From NCBI GenBank assembly GCA_036005325.1, contig DASYQR010000042.1, positions 1 through 7,728 of the forward strand: a stretch of 7,728 bases of DNA, given 5' to 3'. This DNA is from SCTG01 sp036005325. GTDB taxonomy: Bacteria; Nitrospirota; Nitrospiria; Nitrospirales; NS-4. Below the pieces are notes generated by a model that made no database searches, was not told where the DNA came from, and worked only from the letters and a program-made list of their open reading frames with translations. The position numbers and the translations under genes are program-made. Shown here piece after piece: positions 1-5,018 of this stretch. Every line of letters starts with the position of its first letter. Positions within the stretch are counted from its first letter, which is position 1.

Positions 1-632
1 AAAGCATCCCAGTCCCACCGCATGGCCGGATTGAAACGATCCGTCGCTTCCAGCTTGTTCCAGATCGCCCACCCGACGAACACGCCCCAGGTTTCGTTCA
101 GCGCCTCCCAGCCCTCCCGCTCGGTGAGACGCCGTTTCTCAAACTTGGCTTTCCGAGGGGACACTTTCTGCGGCGCGATCGGGCTGACCTCAACAACGGT
201 ATAGCGGCAGGCCATAAGCCGCTTCGCCTCCGCATGCAGCCGCGTCCCCTGAGGAGTCATCGTGGGGGTGCCGGAGGCGAACTCCACATAATCGAAGTAC
301 GCGTGAAACAGCTCGTGATAGATGGTCGCGAGATCCTGATTCTCGATCTGCTGAAGGGACCGCAATCGTTGGCCCTGGCTCCCTTCAGAGAGATTTAGAT
401 GGAAGACCATGCGGTGGCCCTCCGGATGGTACTCCGCCGCGACGTTCTTCAAATCTGCGAATTCGAGCCTCACGAACTCGTTCGGCAGCAGGCGGAGAAA
501 CCGCGAGGGCAGGCCCATTTCAGCCGCTTCCCTGGTCAGCCGCACCCACTCGCCCTGCGGGTCCGGCACCGCAGCGGCTTGGACGGAAGACACGCTGAAC
601 AAGAGGATGAGGCTAACTAGGAAGGCCGGCAT
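1..632 (-). CDS. Secreted HEXXH zinc metallopeptidase-like protein, 3' end cut by the window
   Basis: The frame is open from an ATG at 632 to the left edge: 210 codons without a stop, so the C-terminus is missing. An in-frame TGA six codons upstream makes this ATG the only nearby start, although I see no good Shine-Dalgarno sequence. The N-terminus is a Sec-type signal peptide with a hydrophobic core at residues 3-17 and a likely cut after VQA (17-19). Residues 106-110 read HELFH, the HEXXH zinc-binding and catalytic motif, in an amphipathic stretch (IYHELFHAYFDY). About 70 residues later comes LNETWGVFVG (178-187). This resembles the helix that carries the third zinc ligand in gluzincins (NE.. 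type, peptidase MA clan), making E180 a candidate ligand; E135 is an alternative. These readings support an exported zinc peptidase, but I do not recognise the family and the substrate is unknown. It lies 62 nt downstream of the toxin gene on the same strand, so read-through is possible. Confidence 0.8.
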   Translation of the reverse strand, partial: MPAFLVSLILLFSVSSVQAAAVPDPQGEWVRLTREAAEMGLPSRFLRLLPNEFVRLEFADLKNVAAEYHPEGHRMVFHLNLSEGSQGQRLRSLQQIENQDLATIYHELFHAYFDYVEFASGTPTMTPQGTRLHAEAKRLMACRYTVVEVSPIAPQKVSPRKAKFEKRRLTEREGWEALNETWGVFVGWAIWNKLEATDRFNPAMRWDWDA

Positions 633-675
633 GGCTACTCGACTCTGTCACCATTTTCAGCTAAGCAGCTCCCCG

Positions 676-694
676 GGCAGGGCTCAAACCTGCC
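676..694 (-). other. Short hairpin directly after the toxin stop codon
   Basis: GGCAGG (676-681) and CCTGCC (689-694) form a perfect 6-bp stem with a 7-nt loop, starting on the base after the toxin TAA. No T-run follows on the minus strand, so it is not a canonical intrinsic terminator. It may stabilise the 3' end of the toxin-antitoxin mRNA or weakly limit read-through into the peptidase gene. Confidence 0.35.
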
Positions 695-976
695 TTACCG
701 ATACGATCGGCTGCGGTGATCGGCGGCCGTCATGTACACGGTTTTGTCCGTCTCGTCGATTTCGAAAAAGAATCGCCAGGCTCCAATCCGGTATCTCCAC
801 GTCGGCGGGCTCCAACGCTTGAGCCGTTTGATGTTGGGTCCATGATGCGGCTCCGTTCTGAGTTGAGGATACACATGCTCCCGCAGCTTCTCCTCAATCC
901 GGCTCAATCCCGACCGCCCGAGCTGTACCAGATCTCTTTGAAACGTCTCCGCTTCAAAGACCCGGTACCTATCCAA
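695..976 (-). CDS. RelE/ParE-family toxin of a type II toxin-antitoxin pair
   Basis: This 93-residue protein has the size and pattern of RelE/StbE-type toxins. It has an N-terminal strand and helix (YRVFEAETFQRDL, 4-16), a second helix, then GPNIKRLK and a core TWRYRIGAWRFFFEID (59-74) followed by a C-terminal AADHRSRSY. The YRIG.WRFF.EID core is the typical central sheet of this fold. RelE relatives cut mRNA on the ribosome and ParE relatives poison gyrase. The GPNIK.L and AADHR pattern points more to the RelE/StbE side, but that is a judgement from memory. The start is TTG at 976, because a TGA lies immediately upstream in frame. AGGGG at 988-984 gives a ribosome binding site 7 nt before it. 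The gene overlaps the antitoxin end by 8 nt (TTGGATAG), which implies translational coupling and co-transcription from the antitoxin promoter. Confidence 0.88.
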   Translation of the reverse strand: MDRYRVFEAETFQRDLVQLGRSGLSRIEEKLREHVYPQLRTEPHHGPNIKRLKRWSPPTWRYRIGAWRFFFEIDETDKTVYMTAADHRSRSYR

Positions 977-1211
977 TCAAGGTCCCCTTTTTCCGCTTCG
1001 CGTCCTGGGACCCCTTTCGAAGACGCTCGACCAGCCGCTCATTGGCCAGAATCTCGGCCATCTCGGCGTCATCTACAAAGGCAGACTCCTGAATATGCGC
1101 CTTGACCGCTGTTTCGATGAAGTTGGCCAGCGACCGGTTCTCCGCCTTGGCTTTTTTCGCAAACGCGGCGTATGTCCTGTCGTCGATCCGAATCGTCAAT
1201 GTTTTAGGCAT
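969..1211 (-). CDS. Ribbon-helix-helix (CopG/RelB-like) antitoxin
   Basis: This 80-residue protein begins with KTLTIRIDDRTYAAFAKKA, a ribbon-helix-helix strand and first helix at about residues 3-21. A second helix follows (SLANFIETAVKAHI, 27-40). In this fold the N-terminal strands of a dimer insert into the DNA major groove. The charged tail (about 45-80, DDAEMAEILANERLVERLRKG) is the part that would wrap and block the toxin. It is the first gene of the pair, which is the usual order for antitoxin-autoregulated modules. The ATG at 1211 has GGAG 7 nt upstream. The promoter in front carries TTATTC-type repeats suited to binding by ribbon-helix-helix dimers, so negative autoregulation is likely. 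That is inferred, not shown. The stop codon TAG lies inside the start of the toxin gene. Confidence 0.88.
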   Translation of the reverse strand: MPKTLTIRIDDRTYAAFAKKAKAENRSLANFIETAVKAHIQESAFVDDAEMAEILANERLVERLRKGSQDAKRKKGTLIG

Positions 1212-1233
1212 ACTCTTTCTCCAGAATGGAGTT

Positions 1234-1262
1234 ATTCTATTTTATTCAGATTGAATAATCAA
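1234..1262 (-). promoter_or_regulatory. Sigma-70-type promoter of the toxin-antitoxin operon
   Basis: On the minus strand TTGATT (1262-1257) is followed by a 17-nt spacer and TAGAAT (1239-1234), which matches the -10 consensus at five of six positions. Transcription would start near 1227, leaving a leader of about 16 nt that contains the antitoxin ribosome binding site. Spacing and position agree well with control of the antitoxin gene. Confidence 0.6.
1242..1258. promoter_or_regulatory. Palindromic operator candidate inside the toxin-antitoxin promoter
   Basis: TTATTCA-GAT-TGAATAA is a perfect 7-bp inverted repeat with a 3-bp centre. It sits between the -35 and -10 hexamers, so a bound protein would block RNA polymerase. 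A further TTATTC copy at 1232-1237 lies exactly 10 bp from the left half-site, one helical turn. A second palindrome, CTCCA-GAA-TGGAG (1219-1231), covers the start-site side and ends in the ribosome binding site. The antitoxin is the obvious candidate binder, but this is inference. Confidence 0.55.
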
Positions 1263-1272
1263 GAATCGCCTG

Positions 1273-1314
1273 GGGGTCAGGCACATTTTCTCAGAAGAAA
1301 ATGAACCAGACCCC
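1273..1314. repeat. REP-like imperfect palindrome (GGGGTC...GACCCC)
   Basis: Arms 1273-1291 and 1296-1314 pair at 16 of 19 positions around a 4-nt loop, with GGGGTC and GACCCC at the ends and CATTTTCT/AGAAAATG inside. The element starts a few bases after the helicase stop codon and ends about 10 bp before the toxin-antitoxin -35 box. From memory, very similar GGGGTC(A/T)GG.. hairpins are scattered in genomes that carry REP-associated tyrosine transposases (RAYTs). No transposase is in this window. It has no T-run, so it is a poor intrinsic terminator, though it could protect the 3' end of the helicase mRNA. Confidence 0.6.
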
Positions 1315-1318
1315 ACTT

Positions 1319-3319
1319 CTAATCGCGGAAGTCATCGTCGTCGATCAACGACCACGAATCGAGACAGTCCTGCCTGACTTCGTCGATGAAGCGGGAAGGC
1401 TTGGAGAGCACCATCCCTGAGGCCCTATCGAAGACGTTCACCGGATAGGAGACGTACAGGTTCAGCTTTGCGCGGGTGATGGCGACATAGAAGAGCCGGC
1501 GCTCCTCTTCGATGTCTTCATCGGCCGTCAGCGAGTAGAGAGAGGGAAACTTGCCGTCGAGCGCCCAGATGATGAACACCGTGTGCCATTCGAGCCCTTT
1601 GGCGGAATGGATCGTGGACAGCACAAGCCGCTCGTCGTCCCGATCGGCCGCTTCCACGTCGAACACGCTCGTATCCGGTGGTTCCAAGGTGAGGTCGGCC
1701 AGGAAGGAATCCAGCTTGCCGTAGCGCGCGGCGATCGTATAGAGGTGCTCGAGATCCTTCGTCCGTTTTGGGTAATCGTCGTACTGCTGCTTCAGAATCG
1801 GCAAATAGTACCCGTAGACGGCGTTCATCTGCTCGGCTGGGGTCATGGACGACCCGCCAAGCTCTTCCAGGAGACGGACCAGATCCGTGAGGCCCTGCGC
1901 GCCGGGGCCTGCTCCTTTGGAGGCCGCCGCCTTGAGTGCGTCCAGGCCCCCGCTTTCTTGCGCGACCATCGCGCCGATCAGAGCCTGGCTCTTCTTGGGC
2001 CCGACCCCCTCGATCAGCATCAACAGCCGGTTCCAGCTCACCGCATCGCGCGGGTTCTCGAGCACGCGCAGATGCGCCAGGATGTCCTTGACGTGGGCCG
2101 TCTCGACGAACTTGAACCCGCCGCGCTTGACGAAGGGAATGTTGCGTCTCGAGAGTTCGATCTCCAGATCGAAGGAGTGGAAGCTGGAGCGGAACAGGAC
2201 GGCGATCTCTTCGAGTGGGACGCCTTCCTCCCGCAATTCCAGGATGCGCTGCGCCACGAACCGCGACTGGGTGTTCTCGTCCCCGGCCTTGACCAGCACC
2301 GGCGCCGGGCCCTCGCCCTTGCGGGTGAACAGCGTTTTGGAGTACTTCTCCGTCGCCAGATTGATGACCTCGTTGGCCAGCGTGAGGATCGGCTGTGTGC
2401 TCCGGTAGTTTTCCTCCAGCTTGAAGAGCTGCGTCCCGGGAAAGAGCTTGGGAAAGTCCATGATATTGCGGAACGTCGCGCCGCGGAAGGCGTAGATGCT
2501 CTGGGAATCGTCGCCGACCACCATCACATTGTCGTGGGTTGCGGCGATCTTGCGGACGAGCTCCGCCTGCAGACGGTTCGTGTCCTGGTACTCGTCCACC
2601 ATGATGTAGCGGTAGGCCTCGGAAATGCGCCGACGGAGGCCCTCGTCCTGGTCCAGCAATTCGCGGAGCCGCACCAGGAGATCGTCGTAGTCCACCAGCA
2701 ACCGGTGCCGCTTGTAGGCTTCGAATGCGCGGCAGAGCTTCTGCAAGTCCTCGACCTCATCCGTAAACTGCGGGAACTCCCCCAGCACCACGTCCTCGAC
2801 CGGAAGCATCTTGTTGACCGCTTTGCTGAAGATCTCGTTGATGGTGTTCTTGCGGGGAAAGCGTTTCGCCTTGTCGTTCAGGCCGTGCTGCGTCCGCAGC
2901 AGATTGATGACGTCCTCGGAATCGCTCCGGTCCAGGATGGTGAAGCCCGGCTCCAGGCCGATCGCCTTCCCGTAGCGGCGCAGTAGCATGTTGGCGACCG
3001 AGTGGAAGGTGCCGCCCGTCACCCGATCGCTGCTGAAGCCGATGAGGCCGCCGACGCGCCGGAGCATCTCTTCGGCGGCCTTGCGGGTAAAGGTCAACAG
3101 GAGAATGGACTCCGGAGGGATTCCGGATTCGATCAGCCGCGCGACCCGATAGACCAGCGTCCGGGTCTTGCCGCTGCCGGCGCCGGCAATCACGAGGATC
3201 GGCCCCTCGATCGCCGTCACCGCGGCCAGCTGGCCGGGGTTCAACTCGGCTTCATAATTCAGAGAGAATTTCGGTTCGGCGGGATTGTCGGGACCGCGCT
3301 TGAGAACGTACGGCTTCAT
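1319..3319 (-). CDS. UvrD/Rep-family superfamily 1A DNA helicase
   Basis: This 666-residue ATP-driven 3'-5' DNA translocase/helicase carries the complete motif set. Motifs in order are Q motif LNPGQ (26-30), Walker A AGAGSGKT (45-52), Ia LLLTFTRKAAEEM (73-85), Walker B MVDEYQDTN (240-248) and III GDDSQSIYAFRGA (269-281). They continue with IV LEENYRST (301-308), V STIHSAKGLEW (568-578) and VI EEERRLFYVAITRAK (604-618). No catalytic residue is missing. At 666 residues it is the size of E. coli Rep (673). It stops about 48 residues after motif VI, so it lacks the long C-terminal tail with the Tudor-like, RNA-polymerase-binding domain of PcrA/UvrD. The tail is acidic (DDDDFRD). A role in DNA repair or replication restart fits, but Rep, UvrD and PcrA cannot be told apart here. 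The ATG at 3319 is the only possible start, since a TAA lies four codons upstream. It has no Shine-Dalgarno sequence but a strong promoter close by. Confidence 0.95.
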   Translation of the reverse strand: MKPYVLKRGPDNPAEPKFSLNYEAELNPGQLAAVTAIEGPILVIAGAGSGKTRTLVYRVARLIESGIPPESILLLTFTRKAAEEMLRRVGGLIGFSSDRVTGGTFHSVANMLLRRYGKAIGLEPGFTILDRSDSEDVINLLRTQHGLNDKAKRFPRKNTINEIFSKAVNKMLPVEDVVLGEFPQFTDEVEDLQKLCRAFEAYKRHRLLVDYDDLLVRLRELLDQDEGLRRRISEAYRYIMVDEYQDTNRLQAELVRKIAATHDNVMVVGDDSQSIYAFRGATFRNIMDFPKLFPGTQLFKLEENYRSTQPILTLANEVINLATEKYSKTLFTRKGEGPAPVLVKAGDENTQSRFVAQRILELREEGVPLEEIAVLFRSSFHSFDLEIELSRRNIPFVKRGGFKFVETAHVKDILAHLRVLENPRDAVSWNRLLMLIEGVGPKKSQALIGAMVAQESGGLDALKAAASKGAGPGAQGLTDLVRLLEELGGSSMTPAEQMNAVYGYYLPILKQQYDDYPKRTKDLEHLYTIAARYGKLDSFLADLTLEPPDTSVFDVEAADRDDERLVLSTIHSAKGLEWHTVFIIWALDGKFPSLYSLTADEDIEEERRLFYVAITRAKLNLYVSYPVNVFDRASGMVLSKPSRFIDEVRQDCLDSWSLIDDDDFRD

Positions 3320-3327
3320 CGCGCCGC

Positions 3328-3355
3328 ATTATAACAGAATACAGGCCTGCGTCAC
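3328..3355 (-). promoter_or_regulatory. Extended -10 promoter of the helicase gene, probably leaderless
   Basis: The minus strand reads TGT-TATAAT (3336-3328), a perfect -10 box with the TGn extension. A TGAC-containing -35 (GTGACG, 3355-3350) lies 16 nt upstream. Only 8 nt separate the -10 box from the ATG at 3319, so the transcript should start at or within a few bases of the AUG. Confidence 0.6.
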
Positions 3356-3429
3356 CCGCTCCTGCCCGGACGATGTAATCAGAGGTTTACGATACTATCG
3401 GTCGGATGGAAAGGAGACGCGGCTGTCGT

Positions 3430-3606
3430 TCAATCCATCCATATCTTCAGTGGATCGGGGAATTTCTGCCATTCCTCGTGGCTGCAACTTACACACACAA
3501 GCAATAGTTCGAACGCTCTGCCATCACCTGATGTTTTCCGTTGTCCCTTGAACACCATCATGTTCATCTTGCATTTCGGACAGCGGCGATCTTGTTGCGG
3601 CGCCAT
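3430..3606 (-). CDS. Small zinc-ribbon protein, function unknown
   Basis: A 58-codon frame runs from ATG (3606) to TGA (3430). It encodes a basic N-terminus, CPKC at residues 9-12, a 25-residue middle with a hydrophobic strand (AFELLLVC, 31-38) and CVSC at 38-41. It ends in a tail rich in W, F and P (EEWQKFPDPLKIWMD). Two CxxC pairs with a strand leading into the second are the hallmark of a single four-cysteine zinc ribbon. The codons look like coding sequence: the cysteine pairs are in register and no comparable frame exists on the other strand. GTGGGG about 7 nt before the ATG may serve as a weak ribosome binding site. No other in-frame ATG, GTG or TTG start lies between this ATG and an upstream TGA. 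The helicase gene follows on the same strand after 110 nt with its own promoter. I do not recognise the family. RNA, DNA or protein binding are all possible. Confidence 0.7.
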   Translation of the reverse strand: MAPQQDRRCPKCKMNMMVFKGQRKTSGDGRAFELLLVCVSCSHEEWQKFPDPLKIWMD

Positions 3607-3822
3607 AAACTTACCCCACGAAATAGAAAAAACTGTAAAAGGAAGCGCATTAGTAAAGCTCTCCTCTTTCTCTCACGGCAAGACTTTTTATAAAATATTT
3701 TTCATAGTGTCCTTTGTCGTACATAGTGGTCTGCCAAAGTGTCTGTTATCGCAGCCATATTAAAATGTGCCTCCGGTCGTGGCGCTTGAAATAATTTCCG
3801 GCTTTGTTAGACTGAGCGCTCG
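3607..3822. promoter_or_regulatory. AT-rich divergent intergenic region between the zinc-ribbon gene and apbE
   Basis: The stretch at about 3607-3770 is clearly AT-rich against a GC-rich background and includes AAAATATTTT (3692-3701, self-complementary). For the minus-strand zinc-ribbon gene a weak promoter can be proposed: ACGACA (3720-3715), 17-nt spacer, TATTTT (3697-3692). It would leave a leader of about 80 nt. The plus-strand promoter of apbE is listed separately. I see no RNA gene and no convincing protein gene here. Confidence 0.35.
3786..3813 (+). promoter_or_regulatory. Candidate promoter of apbE, probably leaderless
   Basis: TTGAAA (3786-3791, five of six matches to the -35 consensus), a 16-nt spacer and TAGACT (3808-3813, four of six) end 9 nt before the apbE ATG. 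There is no Shine-Dalgarno sequence in the gap (GAGCGCTCG). Transcription would begin at or near the start codon, the same layout as at the helicase gene. Confidence 0.45.
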
Positions 3823-4872
3823 ATGCGACGAGCCGTGATTTTCCTCCTGCTGGCCCTGTTCCCCTTTTTCACAAGCTGCGTGATCATCCCCATCTCCAAG
3901 CCTTCCCCAAAACCAGCGCCGGACCAGGCCAAGGCCGCAACCGCGGTGACGGCGAAGCGCGCGCAGGTCTTGATGGGGACCCTGGTCGAGATCACCGCCG
4001 TCGCGCCCAACGAGACTCTCGCGCAAGCGGCGCTGACCTCTGGGTTCCACGAGATCCGCCGGATCGAAGCGCTGATCAGTACCTGGATCGAGACCAGCGA
4101 GCTCTCGCGCGTCAATCACGCTGCCGGACGGGAGCCTGTCGGCGTGAGTGACGAGACTTTTTACCTTCTCGCCAAAGCCTTGGAAGTCGCGGAGTACACG
4201 GAGGGCGGGTTCAATATCGCCATAGGTCCGGCCGTCCGCCTCTGGAACATTCCGGAGGCCCCACGCATTCCTTCGGGCATGGAGCTGGAGATCGCCGCAC
4301 AATACGTGGACTACCACCGGATTCATCTGGACGCGTCCAGCCGGAGCGTGTTCCTGGAAAGGCCGGGCATGCGGATTGATGTCGGCGGAATCGGCAAGGG
4401 TTTCGCGGCGGAGAAAGCGGCCGCCGTCATGCGGGAGGTCGGCGCAAGCGGTGGCCTCGTGGCGGCGGCCGGCGATTTTCGGGTTTTCGGCAAACGTGCG
4501 GATGGCACGGCCTGGCCGGTCGGCATCCAGCATCCTCGGCAGGACGGCAGCGTCCTGGCTATGTTGGATTCCACCGATGAAGCAATCTCTACGTCTGGCG
4601 ATTACGAGCGGTTCTTCATCAAGAACGGTATCCGCTACCATCATATCCTGGATCCCCGCACGCTCCAGCCGGCCCGCCTGTGCCAGAGCGTCACGATCGT
4701 CGCTCCGGACGCGACGGTGGCCGACGCGCTGGCGACGGGTGTCTTCGTCATGGGACCGGTGCAAGGGCTTGCCCTGGTCGAACGGCTCGGCTTCGGCGCG
4801 GTGATCGTGGATGCCGGAGGCGGGATTTCGATTTCGTCCACCCTCCGCACCCGTGTGCAGATGGTTCCATGA
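3823..4872 (+). CDS. apbE: FAD:protein FMN transferase (ApbE), lipoprotein form
   Basis: ApbE splits FAD and attaches FMN covalently to a threonine of periplasmic-side flavoproteins such as NqrB/NqrC or RnfG/RnfD, using Mg2+. The 349-residue protein opens with a lipoprotein signal (MRR, hydrophobic 4-16, lipobox FTSC with Cys19), so it should be anchored in a membrane and face the periplasm. Family motifs in order are MGTLVEIT (51-58), GGFNIAIGPAVRLW (128-141), RIDVGGIGKGFAAEKA (184-199), AAAGDFRVFG (214-223), STSGDYERFF (256-265), HHILDPRT (273-280) and ADALATGVFVMG (300-311). The last includes the Asp and Thr used for the metal. In the GD.R motif the usual Gly-Gly-Asp is Ala-Gly-Asp (216-218). 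The length is normal. The ATG at 3823 is the only start, since an in-frame TAG lies 15 nt upstream. No flavinylation target is encoded nearby, so its substrate must lie elsewhere in the genome. Confidence 0.95.
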   Translation: MRRAVIFLLLALFPFFTSCVIIPISKPSPKPAPDQAKAATAVTAKRAQVLMGTLVEITAVAPNETLAQAALTSGFHEIRRIEALISTWIETSELSRVNHAAGREPVGVSDETFYLLAKALEVAEYTEGGFNIAIGPAVRLWNIPEAPRIPSGMELEIAAQYVDYHRIHLDASSRSVFLERPGMRIDVGGIGKGFAAEKAAAVMREVGASGGLVAAAGDFRVFGKRADGTAWPVGIQHPRQDGSVLAMLDSTDEAISTSGDYERFFIKNGIRYHHILDPRTLQPARLCQSVTIVAPDATVADALATGVFVMGPVQGLALVERLGFGAVIVDAGGGISISSTLRTRVQMVP

Positions 4873-4880
4873 CCGGTAAT

Positions 4881-4939
4881 GTAGGGGCAGGCCCCATGTG
4901 CCTGCCCGATGAGGGACAACCACAGGGGGTTGCCCCTAC
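4881..4939. repeat. 59-bp compound hairpin element with 9-bp terminal inverted repeats
   Basis: The ends GTAGGGGCA (4881-4889) and TGCCCCTAC (4931-4939) are perfect inverted repeats. Inside are two further hairpins. The first is GGGCAGGC (4885-4892) with GCCTGCCC (4900-4907), perfect. The second is GGGaCAACC (4913-4921) with GGTTGCCC (4928-4935), which has one bulged A. The arms of the inner hairpins overlap the terminal repeats, so the element can fold either as one long stem or as two neighbouring hairpins. I recall similar GTAGGGGC..GCCC intergenic repeats in several bacterial genomes, but have not checked this. It starts 8 nt after the apbE stop and lacks a T-run. Confidence 0.6.
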
Positions 4940-4960
4940 CGCACGAAGACCGCATGGCCG

Positions 4961-4990
4961 TTGCATTTTGCGGGATGTTTACGGTAAAAT
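4961..4990 (+). promoter_or_regulatory. Candidate promoter of glgP
   Basis: TTGCAT (4961-4966), an 18-nt spacer and TAAAAT (4985-4990, five of six matches to the -10 consensus) would start transcription near 4997. That leaves a leader of about 22 nt that carries the ribosome binding site. The -35 is only half conserved, so the call is moderate. Confidence 0.4.
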
Positions 4991-5007
4991 ACTTCCTTAT
5001 CCTTAAG

Positions 5008-5013
5008 AAGGAG
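5008..5013 (+). promoter_or_regulatory. Strong ribosome binding site that fixes the TTG start of glgP
   Basis: AAGGAG lies 5 nt before TTG at 5019-5021. No ATG or GTG in this frame is close by, and the N-terminal domain pattern of the family begins within the first 20 residues. The TTG start is therefore well supported. Confidence 0.8.
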
Positions 5014-5018
5014 CTTCA

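Noticed and set aside
399..1304. Plus-strand open frames across the metallopeptidase and toxin-antitoxin genes
   Set aside because: The minus-strand readings contain a signal peptide with HEXXH and two well-formed toxin-antitoxin folds. The plus-strand translations have no such order.
1583..2986. Long plus-strand open frame (467 codons) opposite the helicase gene
   Set aside because: It is exactly antisense to conserved helicase motifs, its translation is rich in E, R, L, V and H without domain features, and GC-rich genes often leave the opposite strand open.
3390..3400. Palindrome CGATA-C-TATCG downstream of the zinc-ribbon gene
   Set aside because: The arms are only 5 bp with a 1-bp centre, with no T-run or partner repeat, so it is compatible with chance.
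3548..3763. Plus-strand 71-codon frame with a hydrophobic middle in the AT-rich region
   Set aside because: It lies opposite the zinc-ribbon gene, has no ribosome binding site, and its hydrophobic part comes from the T-rich stretch. The opposite strand gives a better protein.
3710..3780. Minus-strand 18-codon frame (ATG near 3760) with a GGAGG upstream
   Set aside because: The GGAGG is 11 nt from the ATG, the peptide has no features, and it stops quickly. It is too short to support.
3760..4923. Minus-strand open frame (387 codons) opposite apbE
   Set aside because: It is antisense to an intact apbE with all family motifs, and its translation is low in hydrophobic order and rich in R, H, D and G. 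It is a composition artefact.
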